Positions 44,804 to 56,386 of a stretch of 64,000 nt of DNA are shown in pieces. Origin of the DNA: Diphasiastrum complanatum (lineage: Eukaryota; Streptophyta; Lycopodiopsida; Lycopodiales; Lycopodiaceae); NCBI GenBank assembly GCA_029204225.1, contig CM055098.1:21365097-21429096 (forward strand), written 5' to 3'. The position numbers and the translations under genes are program-made. Under the pieces are notes generated by a model that searched no databases, had not been told where the DNA came from, and was given only the letters and a program-made list of their open reading frames with translations. Each line of letters begins with the position of its first letter. The stretch's first letter is position 1.

Positions 44804-45309
44804 ATGCTTGGTTTGAAAAAGTGAAAAACGAAATTGCAGAGACTGTTTTGAATAAGGTTCAAACTTACTTGGATGCAAATGTGATACAAGGTGCATGTGA
44901 TATTTTTGGAATTAGCAGAAATGCTTATTCTACTTTTTTTAGAATAGTTAAAGAAGCCTTTTCTCAAGTGATGGTGAAGAAAACTTATCTTCCTCGTCCA
45001 TATCGAATAAGATTAACAAGAAATTATTATAATGATGGAATGTTCAAAGTAGTTGGCCAACCACTTCATATAACTGAATTATACAAATCAAAATATGGTG
45101 AGCTCAATTACAACGATTATAATAATATTTTCCTTGATATTGAAAATGTTATAAAATACATTATTCGATTCTATAAACTAGGCGAACATCAAGTAAATGG
45201 AAAGATCATTATAGTAATAAAATTGGATGAATCCGAAATCAGCAAAGGTCAAAAGTTGGAACGAGTGAGTGTCTCTTTGATGAATAAAATTTTAGATACA
45301 GATGATTGA
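44804..45309 (+). pseudogene. Transposase-like ORF, N-terminal half (continues from 39092)
   Basis: About 165 codons open after the D insertion: VKNEIAETVLNKVQTYLDAN, a helix-turn-helix-like GISRNAYSTFFRIVKEAF, then KSKYGELNYNDYNNIF and a hydrophobic GKIIIVIKLDESEISKGQK segment. The order matches the N-terminal part of the transposase-like family whose C-terminal part (GDLK, C-x-x-C, LH-x-x-x-RI) is seen at 2683-3076. The frame ends at 45309, two bases before the start of element E, so E may have cut it. The superfamily is not named here. Confidence 0.5.
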
Positions 45310-45310
45310 A

Positions 45311-45756
45311 TGTTTAAGGCATAAGATATTTTTCTCTCGATGCTTGTAAATATATATGTTAGCTGAATCAAGCTATGTAAGTATTACTTGAATGATAAGA
45401 AACTTTTGGTTTGAATCATTTTCCAATAGGAAATAAGTTGGTTTGCTAGCAGATTATCTCGAAAACTCAATTGAAGTTGGATATTTAGCACGAACAAAAC
45501 TTCAAGGCTTCAAAGTTATCTGTAGCCAGTGTTATCACGCTCAGCCAGCAAAATTTATTACTTCAAGCGATTGTACTCACTTTTGATATTAATCAGAGTG
45601 CAATTTTTGTCTCACTACTGCGTTGTTCATTTGTGCAATTTGTATGAATTCTTCTACTTGAATATTTCTATTGCTAACTGTTGTGTTTCCATTCCTACAT
45701 GCCTACGTTCAAAGCATTGAGCTTTCGATGCCGCTCACAGCCACGGTTTTATGACA
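45311..45756 (+). repeat. Element E 5' LTR
   Basis: Ends TTTATGACA before the primer site; the start at TGTTTAAGGC is the best TG candidate. Confidence 0.6.
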
Positions 45757-45891
45757 TGGTATCAGAGTGGGCATTTCAGTAATCTGCATTTCTACTACGG
45801 ATTATCAGTCTTGTTTCTATCAAGACGTCTTTCTAGCAAAGCGCAGTATTCCGACGATTGTTGTTTCTACCAACGATCTCGTTCAACCAAA

Positions 45892-46700
45892 ATGGATCCA
45901 TCATCTAGTTCATCTCTCATTGACAAACTCGATGGAGATAACTACCATCTCTGGAAATTCAAGATGAAGGTTATACTTCTAGCCAAAGAACTGTGGGACA
46001 TTGGTGATGGCATAGAGCTCAAACCAGAAGGTCATGCAGCCATCATCACCAAGTGGAGACTGAGAGATGGCAAAGCATTTTTCATGATCACCCTCAACAT
46101 CAAGGATACTTAGATCAGCCATATACGTGCTACTTAGACCGCTAAGGATGCATGGCACATCCTAGCAACTCTCTACAACATTAGAGACATTACTTCCAAA
46201 CTTCATCCGAGGAAGAAATTCTTTACCCTCATAATGTCTGATGCAGATAGTGTTTCGAGTCACCTCTACACGTTCAAAAATCTAATGGAGCAGATGACTG
46301 CAATTGGCTCAATCATAGAAGATTCTGAAGCACTCATGACTCTATTATCGAGTCTACCTTAAGCCTACGAAAATTGGGTAATGGCAATTTCTACCCAGGA
46401 GCACCTCACTCTATCGAGTAACTTCGCTGCTCCTACAAGAGGAGATCAGATGATCAGCATCCTCCTCAGGCTCAGGATCGGATCCTCAAGCTCTGTATTC
46501 AAAAAATCAGAAGTTTAGATCCAAGAGGTCTACACATTCAGACTATCCTGACAACACGAGCAACATGCAACGACCTATATCAAACACACCATCAACTTCA
46601 GAGTCTTCATCCTTCCAACCAAGACAAAATCTATTCTGTAAGTATTGTAAGAGGACTGGTCACCTTATCAAGGATTGTAGAATGCTGCAATACAACAACG
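45892..46700 (+). pseudogene. Element E gag (many breaks)
   Basis: Starts MDPSSSSSLIDKLDGDNYHLWKF, the copia gag N-terminus with the usual Y-x-x-W, followed by KVILLAKELWDIGDG. A TAG stop comes after KDT at 46111. Further segments such as AKDAWHILATLYNI and MTLLSSLP ... ENWVMAIST are seen beyond two more stops, and a damaged zinc knuckle region with CKYCKRTGHLIKDC lies near 46640-46680. Confidence 0.75.
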
Positions 46701-46819
46701 AAAGGAAGTAGCAGTTCCAACAACAAGCAAATGCTGCTTCTACCAGTCACTCGATCCAGCAATAGGAGGAAGATGAAGCTGCCTGCTTGACCAAAGTCGA
46801 AAAACGACAAGATATCGAT

Positions 46820-48225
46820 TCCTAGTATTTGGATTCAGGTGCATCACAGCACATGACTCATCATCGACACTAGTTCCATGACTACAAGTCATACACCCAT
46901 CCTACAGTTGTGCAACTTGGAGACAACTCGACTCATACTATCAAGGGTGTAGGAACAGTCAAAGTCGAATTACAGAAAGGTGATGTAATGTTTTTGTCCA
47001 ATGTTCTTCACATTCCAAATATGACCAAAAACCTACTCTTAGTTAGCAGAATCACAGATTTGGGTCAGAGGGTTGAATTCAATAGTCAGGGCTGCACTAT
47101 TTTTGACGAATCTATGAAAGTTATTGCTTTCAGTAGAAGGTGTGGCAATTTGTACAAAATCAATCACTCCTATGCTATAAGTAGTCAAGCTCTTTTTACT
47201 TCAACTTCTGAATCAACTGAGATGCTTTGGCATTTCAGATTAGGCCATTTAAATTCCAGTTGTATTCAACAAATGTCAAAACAGAATTTAGTACAAGATC
47301 TACCCTTCATTAGCAAATCGAATTACTCATGTGAAAGCTATATTTCCAGCAAGCATGTTAGAACTCCAGTCACTTCTGATTCAGTTCGTTCTTCTAAAGG
47401 TTCGTTAGATCTTGTACACATGGACATTTGTGGTCCTATGCAGAATATTTCCATAGGGGGAGCTATCTATTTGCTGACTATCATTGATGACTTCTCTCGA
47501 AGGACTGCAACATATTTCTTGAAGAATGAATCCGAGACTCTCAAGTTCTTCATGCAGTTCAAAGCATCATCAAAAAAATCGACCCAGAGAATTATCAAAG
47601 CTCTACACTCTAATGCAGGGGGGTATTTATCTCCACCGAGTTCAAAGCTTTCTACAAAGCCAATCAAATACATTTACAACAACATTCAACCAACTACTCA
47701 CCTCAGTCCAATGGTGTAGCTCATAGGAAGAATCAGACACTCATCGCAAGTGCAAAGAGCATGCTGGCCCATGCCTCTCTTCCAAAGAAAATCTGGGCAG
47801 AAGCTGTTACTATAGCAGCCTACCTTCAACATCAATCCATATCAGAGACCCTAAATGACAAGACACCTTATGAGGTGTGGAAAGGATCGAAGCCATCACT
47901 CACAAATATTCAAGTGTTTGGATGCATAGCCTACTCAAAGATCCCTGCTGATCTAAATAGGAAGTTGGACAACACCAACAGAAGGTCGATCTTCATCAGC
48001 TATTCCTCAAACCATCAAACATGCAAGCTCCTCAATCTGAACACTCATAAGACCTTCATGAACAAAAATGTCATTTTTGCGGAAGATCAATTTATCGACC
48101 ACAAGGGAAAAGCTACTTCAAATTCAAATCCTAGAAGCGGCACCAACAGCTTCGAACAACTTAGGACTGATCAGAAGACTGACACTAACAATGACACTAA
48201 CTCCGACAACGAGGCAATCCCTTAG
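46820..48225 (+). pseudogene. Element E protease-integrase remnant
   Basis: The protease region around 46826 reads YLDSGASQHMTH after a stop. One frame from 46910 covers LGDNSTHTIKGVGTV, LWHFRLGHLNSSCI (integrase zinc region, with the later Cys pair damaged to CESY), VHMDICGP and IIDDFSRRTATYF. After a frame change near 47720, AHASLPKKIWAEAVTIAAYL and TPYEVWKGSKPSLTNIQVFGCIAY form the integrase C-terminal side. Integrase would insert cDNA; several stops and a lost catalytic D-N (now SNAGG) show it is dead. Confidence 0.8.
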
Positions 48226-48386
48226 CAAAATGAATCGCATCAGAGGATGGTAGTCAATCCAGAAGATCAAACCAATCAAGATGGTCTCCATCCCGATTTA
48301 TGAATGATTCAGCCCGCTACTTTGTGCAGGAATCAAACGTTGTTTCAGAGGCAATGTCAACACCTGATGTTGATCAAGAGACGACC

Positions 48387-48721
48387 AAAGCATAAGATAT
48401 TTTTCTCTCGACACTTGTAAATATATATGTTAGCTGAATCAGACTATGTAAGTGTTAATTAAATTTCTCTTTCAATCAGAGTTATATGTAGCTAATGTTA
48501 TCACGCTCAACAAGCTGAAGTTATTACTTCAAGCGATTGTACTCACTGTTGATATTAATTAGAGTGCAATTTTTGTCTCACTACTGTGTTGTTCATTGCG
48601 CAATTTGTATGAATTTTTCTACTTGAATATTTTTACTGCTAATTATTGCGTTTCCGTTCCTACATGCCTATGTTCAAAGCATCGAGCTTTCGCTGCCGCT
48701 CACACCCATGGTTTTATGGCA
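48387..48721 (+). repeat. Element E 3' LTR (shortened)
   Basis: Matches the 5' LTR from CATAAGATATT on, ends TTTATGGCA. It lacks about 100 bp relative to the left copy. Confidence 0.7.
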
Positions 48722-48999
48722 ATGGAGATTATAGAAAAGAAAGAGCTTCATAGAAAAAGTAGCTCATAGAAAAGATCATAGAAAAAGTGATTCATATATT
48801 ATCAAACATGAAAAAATTATATGACATAATACAAAATTGCACTACCCAAATTCTATGGATTTTCAATTTCGATGGACGTTCCTATGTCTATGCATTTTAT
48901 ATGCTCTTCCTACCTTGCTCGTACTTGCACAACAGAAATTGTTTAAGTTCATATATCTTGTAAAACTGATTCACTAAGAAATAGAAAAACTGAAAATTT
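48722..48999. other. AT-rich spacer with short repeats
   Basis: Four irregular copies of CATAGAAAA(G) occur at 48730-48790. Nothing else recognised. Confidence 0.4.
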
Positions 49000-49668
49000 T
49001 CATATGGCATAATGTACCTTTACAACATTCAATCTAAATTGATAGTACTGAGGTAGATCGAATTGCAACATCTCTAGTTCTGATCGAATGCTATTGAGAC
49101 ACCAATCTTCCTCTACATCAACCATCGCAAGAATGTTGTCATTTCTTTTCACTGTTATTTGAAGTTGCTCTTGACGGTTTATTCCAAAATATTGATCATG
49201 AAGTGGCTTCCGCTCATTTTTGCATTTTATCCATCTTCTATAATATTGTAGCAAAGTGAGCATTTGTTTTTCGATGTCATATCTAAATGTCATTAATGAC
49301 TTACATACCCTGCACTCAACTTGGTGATTTTTTTACGTATCTTAACCATCATCCATCAACTCGGTGATTATTTCATCATTCAAGTCCTTACAAATAAACT
49401 TTGTTTTCGTTCGCCGAACATTGCATTTGGAAAAAAAATCAACAAAAATAGAAAAAGACAAACAACAATTTAATCTATTATTTTTTGAGCCAGTGCTAGA
49501 TTTTAATATACTCGAAATATCTATATAAAGTCTAGATCGAAAACTTTTTGAAATTGCTGAATCTGGAGAAATCCATTCCTCACTCGAAAAATCGAGTAGA
49601 GGATATGGCTCTAATCTACCCACTAAACTATTTTTATCTAGAATATAGATGTGATCATAAAAAAACAC
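49000..49668 (-). other. Two unidentified ORFs, possibly transposon-derived
   Basis: On the minus strand a 108-codon frame (49668-49342) and a 97-codon frame (49293-49000) follow each other. The second contains a well-formed stretch VDVEEDWCLNSIRSELEMLQ that looks like a real protein fold, with acidic residues and regular hydrophobics. I do not recognise a family. Their place between transposon remnants suggests they belong to one. Confidence 0.3.
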
Positions 49669-50736
49669 TCCTAACTCTAAAAGGGATTTTGGAGATTGAC
49701 TTTTATACTATAAAATACCGATATCAGATTGTATGACATCAATTATTCCTACAATTGATTGAACTGGTTGCCATTCAACAAAATTTGATGGATACAAATC
49801 TACAAAACCAACAAAAATATCGTGAGAAAATTTGATATAAAGAAAATGCTAATACTAGTGAAACTTAATTAGAATATGCACATACTAATTGTATACTTAC
49901 AATTATATTTTCTTCTATCATTTGGATTCAAATCCTGAATGTTGAGCTCTGTGTGAAGATAAGCATGTTGAACTAAACATTCTGTGATAGATTGACCCCA
50001 ACAGCTGATACTTTGAAATCTATTATCCTACCTTTCCAAGAGCTTCTATATATGTTATTCGGTTCTTTTCTTTTCCGGAAAGCGCCTTTTGAGTATGGAT
50101 GCATCAAGATCTATTGATATTTATGATATATTCTTGGTATCCATTGATCTTCTGCATTTTTTTTCATTGCAAATATTGATTGCATCAATGGTTCCTCTTG
50201 GTCTCCAATTATGTGTAGCCATTAGTCCAAAATATGTATATGCAAGCTCAAAACAGAGAGAATGAAGAGAATGAGAGGTAAGCCTATGAATGACAATCCA
50301 AAATAACAGAGAGGATGAAGAGAATGAGAGGTATACCTAAGAATGACAGAAGTTCCTAAACTTCAAGGATTAGTTAACTATAGTATATGACAATTGACGT
50401 CAAATCAACCTCGAGTGTACAAAGATGGGCAACAAAAGAGTATTCAGGCAATAGCTGTGGTCCAATCACAATCGTTTGTTTTGCCCAACGGGATATTTTA
50501 AAATCACAAAATTTTGGTCGAAAAAGTTAAGAACAATTTCCGTCCAACCACTGTTACAGTTCGTCACAGCTGGACATCATTGATTGGGACACATAAGTGT
50601 TGAAAGCATGCGAAGTAAAAAAAACTCATCTTGACAAAGGGCCCATTTTGAGTTCTAATATCCCCTAATGCTAGGAGCTATCGTCTGATGCTCCTTGATG
50701 GCTTGTCTTTGCAACTGCATTTTCCATCTGATTTGA
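49669..50736. other. Unassigned DNA
   Basis: No gene-like signal. A near-duplicate phrase AGAGAATGAAGAGAATGAGAGGTA occurs twice at about 50256 and 50310, with the following AGCCTATGAATGACA or TACCTAAGAATGACA also repeated. Confidence 0.4.
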
Positions 50737-51381
50737 TTACCCTTTGTTGTTCTTGGCTTGTAGTATATGACAATCTTGAATCTCGTGGTTGGTTTGTTTG
50801 CAGTATCTGCAGAACAACTTCTTCTTTGTCGATGGATTTGACTGCTCTCGAAGTTGTTTCGATTTTGGTTGCTTTGGAACTCGAGCTCCTATTGGTGTAT
50901 AAGATGTGAGAGTCGATTGTTGAGGATTTGGATGGTTCATTCCTGCTGGTGTCTCCAGCAGCAACATTGTAATGACTCTTGATAGAGCCAGTTCTGGGTG
51001 TGTCGTGATGATCATCACCCAGTTGTCATATGAGCTTGGCAAGCTTGAAAGAAGTGTCATCACTGCATCTTGATTCTCTATGACTGATCTGACAACAGTA
51101 ATCATGTCCTGCCCTTGCGCATGATGTATTGTTTGTGCTACAGCTAGTTGGATTGGAAATTGTTTTATAGTGATGATGTTCAGATAATTGTTTTCAATTT
51201 GTATTTCTTTGACAAGTCGTGATATAGGTGTCCACTTTCTATTGATTTGTTGCTTATAGATATGAGTGTTTTCATATCTTTTTTTGATCATTATTGTTGT
51301 TTTTGTTTTGAAGTATCCTTTGGCACCGTTGACAAATCCCTCATTGATATTTAGATTTGAAGTGCATAACTCAATCAACAT
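50737..51381 (-). pseudogene. In-frame chimera: PIF1-type helicase end fused to copia gag
   Basis: One uninterrupted 214-codon frame. Its first 90 residues are the C-terminal helicase region (NINEGFVNGAKGYF, then FPIQLAVAQTIHHAQGQ, equal to the helicase motif VI region with T-I-H-x-x-Q-G). From about residue 100 it becomes copia gag: QDAVMTLLSSLPSSYDNWVM, closely like element E, and ends with a CCHC knuckle CRYCKQTNHEIQDC. The switch lies near 51090. It is probably the scar of a copia insertion or capture in a Helitron; whether the fused frame is translated is unknown. Confidence 0.7.
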
Positions 51382-52640
51382 GCCGTGTTTGAGTCTGATA
51401 ATTGTGGGTAAGCCAGCTGTATTTTTGGAATCACTAGGAATTTTTAGGTTCTTTGAGAAGAATTAGGGAATGAGTCAATTGCTTGTAAGATGTATTATAT
51501 TTCAATTGATTGTTGTAAGGCATCATCATTGTGATTTGCTTTGTCGGAGTTTGTATAAAATAGGTGTGGCAATGTGTGATCGAATGGAGGTTTGTGATGA
51601 CACAATTTGTTTAAGAAATCTATGTCAGAAGTCACGTGTTCGCATTGTCGTATTCTGTTAAGTATGGATATAAAATTATGATCTTTTTGTCTGATTGTTT
51701 CAACCAATTTGTAACAACGTGGCATTTTTTCCCAATATGAAAATCCAGATAATTCTAATGAATTTGTGGTTTCTTTAAATACTCATTCATCTAAAACTGG
51801 TCCTGCTTGATACAAATCACCACATGTAATCACATCCAATCCTTTGAAGTCTAGAGAAGGGACGTGTTTGATTGCTTTTAGTCTTTGATCTGCAAAGGCA
51901 AAATCCTCTTTTCAATGATTGAAGTTTCATCAAAAACTACTAGTTGTAACTGTGAATAGAATGTTGATAATGTGTCCAACTTTTTTGATGTCGGTGTTTT
52001 TTTTCTGTTGATTGGTAGGTGTAGTGCAGAATGTACTGTTGTTCCACAAATATTGTAAGTTGCTTTTCATGTGTAAGCCATAAGTAATGCCTTTGGCAAT
52101 GTGATATTTGTATTTATTTGTTTATGGTGGTGCCTTGGTAAACCTTGCATAATCAAAAGTAGCGTGAATGTTTTTCATGTTCCAGCTCCTCTTGTGAGAA
52201 AAAAATGGATCTTTTCATTTGGATTGACTCTCTTTCTATGCATTATGTCATCATAAATTAACCTTTGTGAATTGTTTATTGTTCTTAATTTTGAATGATA
52301 TTCTTTGGTATTTAATATAGCATATGTGGAGTTCTGTTCGGTGTTGTTGCTTTTTTGAGTTTGAAATGATGATTTTTGAGGAAAATCGAGTGCTAAGTCA
52401 TAATGCTCAATGTTTGAATCTATCGATGATGTAGTTGGTGGGTTGTTGTGAATTACATGTTGGTGATTTTCGAGATTGTTCCAATTGATATCGATGTTTT
52501 GGTTTTTTTTGTAGTCATAGTTGAATTTTGTTTTGTTTTGTGATATGATTTGTATGTTTTGGTAATAAGCATCATGCCATGATTGGGTGGTTCTTTCTAG
52601 ATTTTATTCAGATTCAACAAATGGCAGATACAAAAGTAGA
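51108..52640 (-). pseudogene. Helitron-type PIF1 helicase, decayed
   Basis: Read on the minus strand from about 52640: a frame with NSQRLIYDDIMHRKRVNPNE leads to HFFLTRGAGT-stop-KTFTLLLI, a Walker A motif in which the Gly before Lys-Thr has become a TGA. Then come VVFDETSIIEK (Walker B region, normally DE-x-S), GDLYQAGPVLDE (normally GD-x-x-QLPPV), ETIRQKDHNFISILNRIR, and finally the C-terminal region in the chimeric frame. Helitron helicases unwind DNA for rolling-circle transposition. At least three stops or frameshifts show the gene is dead. No Rep nuclease motif (HUH) was found upstream. Confidence 0.8.
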
Positions 52641-53686
52641 TGCTCTTTGTAATAGTTTTCTGGATCTTGTGGATGTTGTAATTGATAAATCAAATTATTG
52701 CAATACCAATATGACAATTTTGGAATGCAAATAAATCAAGTCGTTGATAAGGTGTTGAAGCCCTTGAAAGACTATTAAACTCTCTAATGATTTCTTTGGA
52801 ACTAAGTCACTTGTATTTTTGTTATTATAGATGGCCTTGGAAAAATGTTTCCTTGGAACTAAGTCACTTGAATTTTTGTTATCATAGATGGCCATGGAAA
52901 AATGTGGGAGAAAAAACTCATATTCCATCTTAACATGTAAACAAATCCATTTGTATGAAACATCCACGCATGGAATTTTGTTAATGTAGTTAGCTCTCTA
53001 GAATGTAGATAATACATCATATTACCTATGTGGAACTACCAAATATGATACAACTCAAAAATTAAAAAAGATCATGAACCTTTCATGTTATGGTACCACC
53101 TTGAAAACTCTTTAAATACTTGGGTCAATGTTTTGTGAAAGTTTCCCATTTGAAATAAAGTTGCATGAGAATTTAAAAAATGCAATGCTACCAACATTTT
53201 CAAAGGTATTAACAAAGACACAAGGCATAATTTCAAATTTGTGGAAATGAGGTGTAATGTTTCGTGAAATTAAATGGTCCTAGTGCAATTCTCATATGGA
53301 CATGAAAGCCATGCAAATCTTAAATGTCCATGTGGATAAGTAGTGATTAGTTGCCATATAGTGCATGCACATTTCACACGTGCCATCGATGCAATCAATA
53401 AATCTTTATTCACATAGACATTATGTCAATAACAAAAAAAACCCTGATTATTGTTATTAAAATATTTCTAAAAAAACTCGCACTTGCACGACATTATATT
53501 AGGGAAAGACCTATAGTGCTCTTGGGATTTTTGTTCAACCTATGTTTTTGGCATTGCTTTTGTTTTCATTTCCTATTACTCATATGCTTTCTAGGGCTAG
53601 GGCTTAGACTAGATTATCCTTTGTGTAGGGTAAGGATTAGGGTAAGGGTGTAAAACCCAATTGTCACACCCTTTGACCATCAAACG

Positions 53687-53690
<4 letters not shown>
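52641..53690. other. Unassigned DNA with a small tandem duplication
   Basis: A segment of about 65 bp (GGAACTAAGTCACTTG...ATAGATGGCC-TTGGAAAAATG) is present twice in tandem at 52797-52900. Near 53595-53650 a few GGGCTAGGG / TTAGGGTAAGGG phrases occur. Otherwise nothing recognised. Confidence 0.45.

Positions 53691-53750
<60 letters not shown>
53691..53750 (+). repeat. (TC)n microsatellite, probable 5' leader of the next gene
   Basis: Thirty uninterrupted TC units ending 35 bp before the predicted start codon at 53785. CT runs are common in plant 5' leaders. Confidence 0.97.
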
Positions 53751-53753
<3 letters not shown>

Positions 53754-53784
53754 CAAACTGCCATATTCTTGAACGATTGAAAAA

Positions 53785-56386
53785 ATGCCATACTTTGGCG
53801 ATCCTCCACGGAAAGGGAAGAGCAAGTGGGGAATGCATGAACTCCCTTCCTGGCCACAAAGATCACATCTTACAGGCAACCATGTAAGGTGAATCAATTC
53901 CGATCTCGTTCTCTGTCTCTGTCTGCCTTGATCATTTGTTCGTTGATGCAGTTTTTGATCAGGAGTTTACCATAAGATTGAACTAGCTGCATTGATTTGC
54001 AGGGGTGGTACATATACATATACACTACTGCATGTGCACTGCATCAGAGCTATGTTTACTATGTGTGTTATGCGATAAAACAATTCTGTGTAGATCCCAG
54101 AAATCACATGGCTGCGGTTTTTCAAAGATTTGATTGCAGCCTCTTCCCATGGCAACTGAACATTTTTACAATTACAAACACAGCTTTTATCTCAACACAA
54201 TAGGTAGCTGCATCCATCAAGGAACACCAGATGCTACAGCCTAGACAGTGCTTTTGTTTGGAAGAGGGGGCTTATCAAAAGGATCTTAATTCGTGAATGG
54301 CTTGAGCAATAATGAAGATCGATAGCCAAATTCCAAAGATATGTAGTTTGTAATAGGAAGATTGCAAAAGAACATATGTGGGTTTTCTCCTTGAAGCCAA
54401 ATGCAACCGAATGAATTTCTCCATGTGGAGCTCTTTTTGGCCCTTTATTCTTTGCAGATCAATGGAATATAGCAATCAGTTCGAACCACCATTTATGTAA
54501 GTCGCTTGCATTTTCACAAAATATTGACACACTAATCTGTCTCAGGCTAAATGCCTCCCCGGATTACAATTTACGAGTAAAACCATATGTAACAGTCCGT
54601 TTTTGACCCAATGGTAATGGCTTCTCCAAGACCATGTTCGATCCTGGCTGTACTCCAACATCTCAGGTCCATTTTGCATCAATTACAATAGGAAAGCCAG
54701 TTAGACTATGGGTTAACATAAATATGGGGATAATGATGTATTTATAACTTAGCTCAACTTCTAAGAAGCCTATTTAGTGAATATTTCATAGAAGGTACTT
54801 CTTACTGTTCTTCCTGCAATGACTCTCAAATCTTGGAATTTTCTTCCTGAGCTTCTATGTGAAGATATGCCAACAGACCTTATTGCATTGTTAGCTTCTA
54901 GTAACAACAAGCTCATGGTTGAAAAATTATCAGGCTATACTCAGAACCGTGATTGGATATAAACCATTGCATCAACAAATCTTGATTCAAAGCCTTTTAA
55001 ACTGATTCAAATCGATTTGTGATTTCAGTCTTGAGAAAACTTTTTAAAGACAGCAAAGGAATTATTTAGATAGGGTCTATTTTATCCTTTTGCAGTAAGA
55101 AAGACTGAAATCGCCAAAAGAAAAATTTAGTCGATTCGAATCAATTTGATTTAGATTGACTTGTTACCACGATATAGGCAAGAACAGAAGGTAAAACATA
55201 ATATAGATATGGCTGATAGGACATTTTTTCCCTCCCATTCAGGATATCATGGAGAAAAGAAGACTGGCAGCTCGAACGTTTGGGCATAAGAGACACCATG
55301 TGTACAAGAATTGGAGTGTTACACAACCACCTCAAGAATCCATATGGTATGCTCCCGAGGATGAAAGACTGAACACAGATTTTGAGTCACTTTTGAAGAC
55401 ACAACATCAAAAGACTCAAGCCAGAAAAAAGGTTTCTTCTCTTTATGTCTGTGTTGCCATCAATGTGCATTGCCTTTTACTCTCTACCATCCAACTCTTT
55501 TCAGATGTTGAGGATCCATACAACCGCCTCACATCCAACATGAAGCTTCTCTCTTGCTGTCCTCTCTTGGTAGGCTATGATAGATTTTCAGACTACAAAA
55601 CGAGCCTATCGAGACTACGAGTTCTTGATTGAAAGGGAGAAAGACTGGGACAAAATGTTAGAAAGAGAGGAGTTTTTTAGGCAAAAGCCGCATGCTAGAG
55701 TCATTGCCAACAAGAACAGCGTGGCTTATGACCTAATTAATTTGCAATATCATGATGGCTTTGAAGGCGAGCGCCTCAAGTATCAAGATGCATGTTTCAA
55801 GTAAGTTGCTCCATTTCAAACCTTGACCTTTTAGGATTTGCTTTGAAAGTAGGAAGGCATATGATCAGAAATTTTCTAGGCTCATACTAACAATTTTTTC
55901 GGCTCCTTTTTGGTAGTTTGTTACTTTTCAAATTTTCATAGTTCATAGTCAATATTCAGAATTGTGATTCAGATTTTATTTTTAAAGTTAGAATCCCTGT
56001 ACACACAAAACATTTCAAAAAGCTCCAAAATGTTTTTGAAATTTCGAACTCTTTTTCAAAGAAGGCTCGAATCAAGAACAGAAAGAGTTACGAAACTTCT
56101 CAATTAGAATTGCTCGAAACTTCTCAATTTGTATAAGAGATTGATTCGAAGTGATTCAGAATTTTTCGAATCGAGATTCCTTGGAACTATGATACCTGTA
56201 TTTATTTATGCTTACTGCAGATGGAGAGAAAACATGAGAGCTGAATTTTTGCAAGCAAGAATGAGTGGAAATCGGAACTATAATGTCATAAGTTGGGCAA
56301 AGCTTTCACCAGGTGTTCACTCAAAAAAGCCCACCACACCAGACCTACCTAAGGTTAACCAGATTCATGCTGGGATGGCCAAGTAG
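53785..56386 (+). CDS. Four-exon gene for a small charged protein, perhaps ciliary
   Basis: Exons inferred from splice signals and phase: 53785-53883 (donor GTAAGG), 55243-55431 (acceptor CCATTCAG, donor GTTTCT), 55574-55800 (acceptor TTGGTAG, donor GTAAGT) and 56221-56386 (acceptor TTACTGCAG, stop TAG). Phases are 0, 0 and 2 and agree at every junction. The product is about 226 residues, basic, without signal peptide or membrane span. It starts MPYFGDPPRKGKSKW and has conserved-looking blocks: SIWYAPEDERLNTDFE, YEFLIEREKDWDKMLEREEF (helical, charged), ANKNSVAYDLINLQYHDG then GERLKYQD, and RAEFLQARMSGNRNYNVISW. The 'NKNSVAYD ... Y ... GERL ... R ... YN' pattern recalls uncharacterised proteins of ciliated protists and algae, which is a memory-based, unchecked suggestion. 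The second donor is weak, so alternative splicing or a shifted border is possible. Confidence 0.65.

Larger units (their letters stand above)
45311..48721 (+). mobile_element. Decayed copia element E lacking reverse transcriptase
   Basis: Diverged LTRs (45311-45756 and about 48387-48721) share blocks such as CATAAGATATTTTTCTCTCG and ATTACTTCAAGCGATTGTAC. The primer site TGGTATCAGAGTGGG is at 45757. Gag, protease and integrase remnants are present but RT and RNase H are gone: after the integrase C-terminal domain the sequence passes straight into the 3' LTR. The left LTR has about 100 bp (45395-45510) not found in the right one. No exact target duplication was found (ATTGA left, ATGGA right at best). 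Confidence 0.8.

Noticed and set aside
52695-52967. 90-codon ORF with an internal peptide repeat
   Set aside because: The repeat is explained by a 65-bp tandem DNA duplication in non-coding DNA; no protein family fits.
53595-53650. Telomere-like TTAGGG phrases
   Set aside because: Only a few degenerate units, no run of TTTAGGG; too short to be an interstitial telomere.
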